From assembly GCA_937922655.1 (NCBI GenBank), contig CALAJH010000016.1, positions 1-64,000 on the forward strand: 64,000 nt of DNA. Direction: 5' to 3'. Within the stretch, counting starts at the first letter, position 1. Each line of letters starts with the position of its first letter. The translations under genes and the position numbers were made by a program. Positions 1-8,300 of the stretch are shown here, piece after piece. The stretch is from an uncultured Bacteroidia bacterium (GTDB lineage Bacteria; Bacteroidota; Bacteroidia; J057; CALAJH01). Below the pieces are notes generated by a model. The model made no database searches. It was not told where the DNA came from and worked only from the letters and a program-made list of their open reading frames with translations.

Positions 1-1
1 G

Positions 2-253
2 TTGGTGATGACCTTCGAGTTTTTTGTTTTGTTGTTCGACCCTTTGAACGAAAAGTATTCGGAGGGATTGCCGATATACAAGATGCTGTTCAACACGGCG
101 CTGGGTTTGGGCATCGGGCCGTTGCACGGCATGGCGGAGCGCACATTGACGGCGCGGCTGGTAGCGCGTCGGGCGGTTGCCGCGTCGCACAAATCGATAG
201 GCGACGTACGTATAAATTCGTCAAAGGCGACCGACGACGTTTTTTTTCGATGA
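2..253 (+). CDS. TPR membrane protein, C-terminal end only (partial)
   Basis: The reading frame is open to the left edge, so only the last ~83 residues are seen. They match the C-terminus of the TPR protein at 43703-45220: 38 of 52 aligned residues are identical, including the run LFDPLNEKYSEGLP, followed by F-N-T-A-L and a hydrophobic G-I-G-P stretch. By homology the missing part should hold a signal peptide, tetratricopeptide repeats and a coiled-coil. The visible part is a hydrophobic helix, a short polar loop and a second helix, then a basic tail that differs from the paralogue. The function is unknown. The true start lies outside the window; the internal TTG/ATG codons near the edge are not proposed as starts. 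Confidence 0.75.
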   Translation: MVMTFEFFVLLFDPLNEKYSEGLPIYKMLFNTALGLGIGPLHGMAERTLTARLVARRAVAASHKSIGDVRINSSKATDDVFFR

Positions 254-390
254 CGCAAACAAAAAATTTGTGGGAGGGTTTCGTTGACGACGTATTTGCG
301 TCGACGACGGGCGTTTTTTCGGTTGGGGCGGCGTTTGTGCGTCTCAACGAAAGAACCGGCGTATTTTTTCCTCGTCCGATAGCGTATATG

Positions 391-421
391 TTTTGTTGCA
401 ACGAAAAACCACGTAATATTG
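391..421 (+). promoter_or_regulatory. Promoter of holB
   Basis: TTTTG at 391-395, an 18-base spacer, then TAATATTG at 414-421 (one mismatch to TAnnTTTG). The ATG is five bases later at 427, so the transcript would be leaderless or nearly so. Confidence 0.5.
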
Positions 422-426
422 CGTCG

Positions 427-1545
427 ATGCGTTTTAAAGACATTCCGGGACAAGAGTCGGCCAAAGCGGCGGCAATGGGAGCGGTGGCCCGCGGACGTTT
501 GAGTCATGCGATTCTGCTTGTCGGTCCCGAAGGGACGGGCAAGTTGGCTTTTGCCGCGGCTCTTGTGCAACGTTTGTTCTGTTCGTCTCCGTCACCCGAC
601 GGCGATTCCTGCGGCGTATGCGACGATTGTCGCAAAGTTTCGCAAGGCGGCCACCCCGACGTGCATTACGTGTTTCCGTATGCGCGTTCGCACGACGCCA
701 AGGCGTCGAACGAAGAAACGTACATCGCTTTTCGGGAGGCTCGGCTCAAAAATCCTTTTTTGACGCTCAAGCAATGGGCCGCCGCCTTCGACGCCGAAAA
801 CAAACAGTTGGTCATCGGCGTTGAGGAGGCGCGTGCGTTAAAACGGGCTTTGACCCTGAGCGCTTTTGAGGGCAAGGGAAAGGCGGCCGTGGTTTGGCGT
901 GCCGACATGCTCAATGTTTCGGCCGCCAACGCCTTGTTAAAGCTTCTCGAAGAACCGACCGACCAAACCACCCTCGTTCTCACCGCCGAAAATCCGTCCG
1001 ATGTATTGCCCACGATTTATTCGCGGTGCCAAAAGCTGACGTTTTTTCCCGTCAAAGCGGAAATCATCGCGCGATATTTGGAAAGCAAAGGATGGGCGAC
1101 GGCGGACAAGGCGCAAGAGGCTGCCGCCCTTGCCGGCGGAAGCGTGGCCAAAGCCATGGAGATTCTTCGTCAGGCCGACGAACCCATGCTTGCCGTTTTC
1201 CGCGACTGGCTCAACGTTTGTTACAAGGGCGCATGGCCCGAAATCGAACGTTGGGTCAAGGGGTTGACCGAACGTCCCCGAGAGTTTCAAAAGTTGTATT
1301 TGACCTACGGATTGGAAAAATTGCGCGAGGCCTTGTGGACGGGATTGTCGTTGCCGGCGACGACGGCGCCGCAGGAACGGGAATTGGTGCAAAAGTTTGC
1401 GCGCATGTTGGACGTCGAACGCATCGAAACCGCCGCCCGAATGCTCGAAGACGCCGTTTTTCGCATCACCCGCAACGCCAACGCCAAAATGACCTTCGTG
1501 CTTTTGACTCTTAAATTCCACCAACTTCTGCGTGCCGGCCGATGA
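427..1545 (+). CDS. holB: DNA polymerase III delta' subunit-like clamp-loader ATPase
   Basis: A 372-residue clamp-loader subunit of replication. Near the N-terminus it has a P-loop-like GPEGTGK, followed by four clustered cysteines (C-GVC-DDC pattern) of the zinc module found in DnaX/HolB proteins. It then has a sensor-type segment ending in NALLKLLEEP and a C-terminal helical region that ends near the stop. Start: the frame is open back to 250, but homology begins at MRFKDIPGQ, and a -33/-7 promoter sits immediately before ATG 427, so 427 is chosen. The stop overlaps aroQ by four bases (ATGA), implying translational coupling. The delta' role is inferred from family resemblance. GPEGTGK retains K and T, so nucleotide binding may be retained. 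Confidence 0.88.
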   Translation: MRFKDIPGQESAKAAAMGAVARGRLSHAILLVGPEGTGKLAFAAALVQRLFCSSPSPDGDSCGVCDDCRKVSQGGHPDVHYVFPYARSHDAKASNEETYIAFREARLKNPFLTLKQWAAAFDAENKQLVIGVEEARALKRALTLSAFEGKGKAAVVWRADMLNVSAANALLKLLEEPTDQTTLVLTAENPSDVLPTIYSRCQKLTFFPVKAEIIARYLESKGWATADKAQEAAALAGGSVAKAMEILRQADEPMLAVFRDWLNVCYKGAWPEIERWVKGLTERPREFQKLYLTYGLEKLREALWTGLSLPATTAPQERELVQKFARMLDVERIETAARMLEDAVFRITRNANAKMTFVLLTLKFHQLLRAGR

Positions 1546-1967
1546 ACATTCGCATTCTCAACGGACCCAACCTCAACCTTCTTGGCACGCGAGAACCCGA
1601 AATCTACGGCGCCGCCACCCTTGACGAAATCATCCAAGGATTGTGCGACGCCTTTCCGTCCGTGGCATTGACGCATTTTCAGTCCAACCACGAGGGCGTA
1701 CTCGTCGACCGCGTTCACGAATACCGTCAATACGACGGTTTGGTGGTCAATCCGGGGGCGTTGGGGCATTATAGTTATGCATTGGCCGACGCCCTGCGTG
1801 CCGTACCCCGTCCCAAAATCGAGGTGCATGTGTCGAACGTGTATCGTCGGGAGGCGTTTCGGCATACGAGCGTGGTGGCGGCGGCATGCGACGGGACGAT
1901 TTCGGGCCTCGGCGCCGACGGCTATTGGGCGGCCGTGGCCATACTGGTTCGTCGGCTTTCCGTTTGA
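1542..1967 (+). CDS. aroQ: 3-dehydroquinate dehydratase, type II
   Basis: Catalyses dehydration of 3-dehydroquinate to 3-dehydroshikimate, the third step of the shikimate pathway, in the cytoplasm. At 141 residues it has the usual type II length. Visible hallmarks are ILNGPNLNLLGTREP at the N-terminus with the flexible-loop arginine and the Y of E-I-Y-G; FQSNHEG; the N-P-G-A segment followed by H-Y-S-Y; and E-V-H-V-S-N with R-R-E-A-F-R-H, which carries the catalytic histidine. It is translationally coupled to holB by an ATGA overlap, an unrelated housekeeping pairing. Confidence 0.96.
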   Translation: MNIRILNGPNLNLLGTREPEIYGAATLDEIIQGLCDAFPSVALTHFQSNHEGVLVDRVHEYRQYDGLVVNPGALGHYSYALADALRAVPRPKIEVHVSNVYRREAFRHTSVVAAACDGTISGLGADGYWAAVAILVRRLSV

Positions 1968-2312
1968 GAGCCAATAAAACGTGTAAACGATGTTTTTTTT
2001 CACCGCCGTTTCCGTGAGCATGGAATTATTTTGAATTTTTGCACCGCAAACGACGCTATTCCACCCTCAAAAAATTTTATTGTCAAATTTTGGGGCTTAT
2101 GTATTGCAATAATTTTTATAATTTTGCGGGCGTTGCGGGCGTACGGCGTTCGCGATTCGGTAAATCACAAAAGTCGTGAACAAACCCTGTTCGCGACGTA
2201 ATACGTCAAAATATTGAATACGACGAATTTTATTTACAATCAATATTATAAAGTATCCGGCATCCAAACAACGTCGGGCTTAATTAACAAATTGCAACAA
2301 AACTGTTTCGGT
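1968..2312 (+). other. Intergenic region and long 5' leader of the giant surface-protein gene
   Basis: AT-rich and non-coding. It holds a candidate -7 element at 2119-2126 and an imperfect hairpin (arms GTCGTGAAC at 2173-2181 and GTTCGCGAC at 2189-2197). If the -7 element is used, the leader is about 180 bases, in contrast to the near-leaderless genes elsewhere in the window. Confidence 0.4.
2089..2126 (+). promoter_or_regulatory. Candidate promoter of the giant surface-protein gene
   Basis: TAATTTTG at 2119-2126 matches the TAnnTTTG -7 consensus exactly. The nearest TTTG (2089-2092) is 26 bases upstream, longer than the usual 17-23, so the -33 assignment is weak. Confidence 0.35.
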
Positions 2313-5300
2313 ATGAAGCATTGGCTTATTTTCTTGCTAAGCCTCTTGATGACGGCGGCGGCGATGGATGGGGCGCGAGCGCAGTCTCTTCCGTGGGTAC
2401 GCGCCGGCGGAGGCACAAACCCCGACTTTGGGGTGGCGAATGCCTATGACGCACAGGGCAACCTCTACGTCGCGGGCTATTACAATTCCCCGCAGTTTAG
2501 TCTCGGCGGTAGTTCCATTACCCGGACGGGCAACGCGCCGAACCTGTTTGTGGCCAAGTATGGTCCGGACGGGACTTTGGCGTGGTTGAGGGGCGCCCAT
2601 GCGGACAACTCCTCGGGCACGGGTATTCAGACTTCGTCCATTGCCGTAGACGGCGCGGGCAACGTCTACATCGCCGGTATTTTCGACGGCACAGGCCGTT
2701 TCGGTGCGCAAAGCATTCAAGCCGCCGACGTGGCCGACGCTTTTGTCGCCAAAATCACGACGGCGGGTAATTTTGAATGGGCCTTCCGGGCGGGCAGCAA
2801 CGGCTTTGGCGACGGCGCGGCCTCGGTCTCTTGGGCCAACGGTGCGTTGTACGTTACGGGCTATTTTGCCGGCACGTTGCAATACGGTTCGCAGCAGTTT
2901 CAAGCGACTCCGGGCTCGTCGGACGTTTTCGTGGCCCGCCACGACGCCAACGGCGGTATCGCTTGGGTACGTTCGTTTGGTGCGCAGGGGCCCGACCAAG
3001 GTACGGCCGTGGCCGCCGGTCAAGGCGGCGACCTCTACGTTGCCGGTTATTTTAGCAACGGCACGCTTTCCCTTGCCGGAGTCGAAGGCAATAATATTAA
3101 CATAATCAATCAAGGAAACCGCGACGGTTTTGTCGCCCGCCTTCGTGCCTCCGATGGTTTGGCTTATTGGGTTTCGGGCTTTGGGGGCGTCAATCCCGAT
3201 CAAGCCACGGCGGTTTCCGTACAAGGTACCTCAATTTATGTGGGCGGTATTGTGCAAGGCACGGGCAACTTCGTTTCCGCCGCCGGCATACCCACTTCTT
3301 TTGCCACCGGCGCCAATACCGAAGACGGCTTTATTGCCCGTTACGACGTGAACGGCGGTTTGAGCTGGGTGCAGCTTATCGGCGGTACAGACGTTGACCG
3401 CGTTCGCGGCTTGGCCGGCGACGGCGCGGGCGGCGTATTTGCCACCGGCTCGTTCCGCGGAACCATCGAAGCCGCTTCGAGTATCGGCGCCAACTCCGCC
3501 ACGTCCAACGGTGTAGACGATATTTTCGTCGCCCGTTACAACAGTTTGGGTTATGTTTCGGGGTCGTTGCGAGCCTACGGCGGCGCCAACGCCGACAACG
3601 GTCGCGGCCTCGCCTCTTTCTCCGGCCGTTTGGCCCTTATCGGTTCCTTCCGTTCGTCGCAAATTGCGGTCGAAGGCGTAACTTTGACCAACAACTCGCC
3701 TTCGGGCTCGTCCGAAGACGTACTTATCGCCGTGCGCGAAATCAACCTGGCCGTCTGCACGATAAACCAAATCACCCCGACGGTGCAACAAGGTCCCGTT
3801 GAAATCGTTCAATGCGCTCCGCGCACCACCCTTACCGTCAACGCCCAAGGCGCGTCGGACTTCGTCGTGCGTTGGTTCCGCAACGGCGTGCAAATCGACG
3901 CCGCCGGCACGACCATCACCGTCGACCAAAGCGGTTCGTATCAGGCGCGTTTGGTTAGCGCGAGCGTCGGCAACTGTCAATCCAATCTTTCCACGGCCGT
4001 TAACGTCAATCTTCCGCCCGCGGGCTTGACCGCCGCGATTTCTCCCGCGACCTCGACGATAGAGGCCGGCCAGTCGGTTACGCTCACGGCCAACGCCTCC
4101 GCCGCCCCCGGCGTGACGGTTTCTTATATGTGGAGTACGGGCGAAACGTCCCAATCGATTACCGTTTCTCCTTCGGCGACGACGAGCTATACCGTGAACG
4201 TGATGGGAACGGACGGATGTGCGGCGTCGGCCGTGGCCACGGTTACGGTCTTCACGCCCGGCGAAAATTCGGTTTCGATTACGGCGCAAGGCCCCGCATG
4301 TACGGGCGTAACTTTGACGGCCACGACCCAACCCGCCGGTTTGCCCGTTGTATGGCAACTCAACGGTACGGAAATCGGTTCCGGCAACTCGATTGTCGCC
4401 TCCCAAGCGGGCAACTACACCGCAACGGCGGGCGGCGCAACCTCCAACTCCATCGGCGTTATCGCCTCCCCGACCATCAACGCCGGCCAAGATCAATTCA
4501 TCGACCAATTCTCTTCGGCCACGCTGACGGCGACGTTCACGGGCGGCGCGGCGGACAATATCCTTTGGAGCAACGCGTCCACGGGTGGTTTTGTAGGCGT
4601 GGGTCAAAGTATTACGGTTTCCCCCTCCAACACGACCACTTACATCGCCACGCTCAACAACGGCATTTGCGCCCCGGTTTCGGATGCGGTAACGGTTTTC
4701 GTCAATCAGCTCAACGAGCCTTTTGTTTTTACACAAAACGGCAACGTGGTCTTGGATAGCCGCGTGATTGTCAGCTCGTTGGAAACGGTGAACATCTCTT
4801 TTATCGCCGTGTCGATTACGCCTTCGGGAACGTATACGTGGACGAACGCCGCGGGCCAAACGGTGAGCAACAGCCCGACCTTTACCTATACCGCCGGCTT
4901 TTATCAATACGGCGGCAACAACGTGACGACGTTCAACCTAACGGTGGCCGGCATCGACGGTCAATCCTATACCCGCACGGTGAGCGTGATTATTCGTCCC
5001 GACATCGAAGACCCCGCGGGTGCTTCGATATGTTTGGGCGGCTGCGCTCCGGCACGTACGGTTACGGGTCGCGCGGGCTTGAACTTGGCGCCCTACAATT
5101 TTAGCTACCAATGGCTTCCCGCCGAAGGCGCGAACGTCTCCAACGGCGGACGCACCATCGTCGCCTGCCCGACGACCTCCACCTCCTATTCCATCATCGT
5201 TACCGACAACGCAACGGGCGCCACAACGACCGAAACCTTCCGCGTGAACGTCATCGACGAATCCTACAACCCACTCGTTTCTTCGGACGGTACGGTCATT

Positions 5301-8300
5301 TGCCCCGGCGGCACGGTTACTTTGACCGTTACCGATGCGGGAACGTCTTATCGTTGGTTCTACAACGGTACGATTATTCCGAACGCTTCCGCTTCGTCGA
5401 TTACGGTAAATCAAGAAGGGACTTATTCGGTGCAAGTCGTTGGCGAAGGCGCTTCGGGATTGAATTGCGCGTCGGGAGCATCGAATTCGATTACGTTGGT
5501 CAAACGCGACTTTTTGCCCGTTCCCCCGCTCACGCCCTACGGCAACATCTCCGTGGCTTCCTGTACCCAGGAAATGGTAACGTTGGCGACCGACGACTTT
5601 GGCCCCGGCGTGGCCTATCGTTGGATTAAAGACGGTGTGTTGATTGCGGGCGCTACCGAGCGTACTTATACCGTTACGCCCGAAAGCGGTTCCGGATTCT
5701 ATCAAGTGGAAATCTACGTTCCCGAATGTTCCAACATTCCGCCCAAACGTTCGAGCGTTAGCACGCACGTAACGTTCCTTCCCGTACCGGCGCCCGAAAT
5801 TTTCGATGCGGCGTTCTCGGGTTGTGAAAACGTGGTGGTGGAAGTAACGGGCGTACCCACGGCTCCGTTTGGCCAAACGTGGGTTTACAGCTGGTCGCCG
5901 GCGGTGAATATTTCGAGTGTTTCGATTCCCAATCCGCTCGTTACCATCAACGGCAACACCACCTACACCTTGACCGTTACCAACGAATACGGCTGTTCCG
6001 ACCAAGCGGTGTTCACCTTTACGCAAACGCCGCCCACGCCCAACGCGCAAGTGGCCGTTTCGGGTGCGACGTTCCAATCGGGCGCCTTCGCCGCCGAATG
6101 CGCAAACCAAACCCTTCTGCTTTCTTCGACCATCGACGGCGCGGTAAACGCCAACTACGGTTATCAGTGGGTGTTGATGCAAATCGACCAATTGGGCATC
6201 GACTTCAACGCGATTTGGAACGAATACCTCAATTCCCCCAACTTCCCGCAAAACCTCAACTCGGTGGAGGACATCGTCAATTTCTTTGAAGACGTGCTCG
6301 ACATCGAAATTGATTTTGTGGCGGTACCCGGACAAATCTATCCCTTGTGGGAACTCAATTTCCTTACGCTTCCCGAACAGCTTGCGGCGCAACAACAAAA
6401 CATTTCGATTCCGATTGGCCAGTTGTTGCCGAATATGTTGTTGGACGAAATCAGTATTCAATTCGAGACGGCGAACTACACCGCTTTTGCCCTCACGTTC
6501 CAACCCGGTTGCAAACCCGGTTTGTCGAACTTTGTAAACATTACGCGGATGCCGTTCCCGAAAGCGAACGCCGGCCCCGACCAATACATTTGCCAAGGCG
6601 CGCCCTCGGGATTGTTGGGAACGTTGTTGAGCGCGGAATTGACCAACTCCTTTGTATACGAATGGCAGCCGACGACGGGCCTTTTGACCCCCAACCTGCC
6701 TTTGACCCACGCCAATCCCTCGCAAACGACGACCTACACCCTCACCGTTCGCCACTTGACGACCGGATGTTATTCGACGGACGAAGTAACGGTACACGTT
6801 ACGCAACAACCGGGTATTCCTTCGATTCAAGGTTTGGGTACCGACCTTTTGCCCTTGCCCGTGGTGGATGAAATGGGCGCGACGTTCTGTTACGGACATT
6901 CGGCCTTGTTGCGCACGCCCGAAGTGCCGGGCTACCAATACCAATGGTATGTTTCCTACGGCATCGGGCAAAACCAAATTTTGCAACCCTTGCCCGGTCA
7001 AACCAATCCTTCGCTCATTATCTCTCCCGAATACGCGGGACAATGGTTGCAAGTGCCGACGCCGATGGGTACGCCCTCGGGCATTAAAACGGCGTGGTTT
7101 ACGGTATCGACGACCGTTCCGGGTTGTATTACCACTTATTCCTTGCCCTACCACATCACGCAACTGAACGCACCCGTCGTTCGCGCCCGCGCCGACGAAG
7201 AATACTATTGCTTTACCTCCGACACGCGCGTGAACCTCACGGGCTTGTTGGAAGGCGGTAACCTCCTGCAAGGCTTCTATCCCAACACATTGGTATGGCG
7301 TTGGGAACCGACGACCTACGCTTTCACCGACGCCAATGGCAACGTCGTTTCCAACACGGGAACGTTTGCCAACGCGACGCTTAACACGCTTTCGAGCTTG
7401 TACGTTCGTCCCGCGCAAACGACGACCTTTACCTTCACGGCCACCGACGCCGTTACGGGTTGTACATCGACTTCGACGGTAACGGTGAACGTTGCGCAAA
7501 AACCGCAAATCATCAACCTGACGCATACCGGTTCGTTGAACCTTTGCCAAGGCGACGTGGTGTTGCAAGCGTCGGCCTCGTTGCCGCAAGCCGAAATCAC
7601 TTGGTCGGTTTGGGACGATGCGGGCGGCTGGATGGAAATCCCCGGCGCCGTCGGTCCGACGTATTCTCCGAACATTGGCGGTCGTTACCGTCCCACGGCG
7701 TGGAATGCGTGGTGCTACGACGTCGCCGACGACTATATCAGCGTCGTGGGCGTGGACAACGGCGCCGAAGACAACACCCTTATTCGCATCCAAAACGCCA
7801 ACGGCGGATGGGACCCCTTCGTTACGCCCGCTTACATTTGCGAATGGGGGCAAACGGTTACGCTTCGCGCACGCTACATCTTTGGCGTGTCTTACGAATG
7901 GTACCGCCGCACGCCGACGGGCGACGTACAAGTGTATAGCTGGAACTGGAACGACCCCTCCAACGTGCTGACCACCGGCGAACCCGGCGAATACTACGTG
8001 AAATTGATTGCCGGCCATACGTGTTCGGCCATATCCAAAGGTTGCCCCGTATTGTTGATTCCGGGTATCCTGCCGTCGGTGTATCCGTCGAACTCTTACA
8101 TTTGCGAAGGTCAAAGCTCGCATCTGTTTACCGAATCGATGCCCGGCTTTGGTTATCAATGGCAGTTCCGCGCGAGCGAACAAGACCCATGGCAAGACAT
8201 CGCCGGCGCCAACGGCCCCGAATTCGGAGCAACGCAACCCGGCTTCTATCGCGTGCGTACTTCCTCGTTGTATAGCGAGTGCGAAGGTTATTCGGCCGCG

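Noticed and set aside
8..2000. Possible tRNA or rRNA genes anywhere in the window
   Set aside because: No T-loop-like GTTCGA/ATCC signature with matching stems was found in the intergenic regions by eye.
2214..2312. N-terminal extension of the giant surface protein
   Set aside because: It would place 33 polar residues before a classic signal peptide; ATG 2313 starts the signal directly.
3231..4907. Second long minus-strand open frame in the same region
   Set aside because: Same reason: arginine/glycine-rich antisense product of a GC-skewed gene with clear domains on the plus strand.
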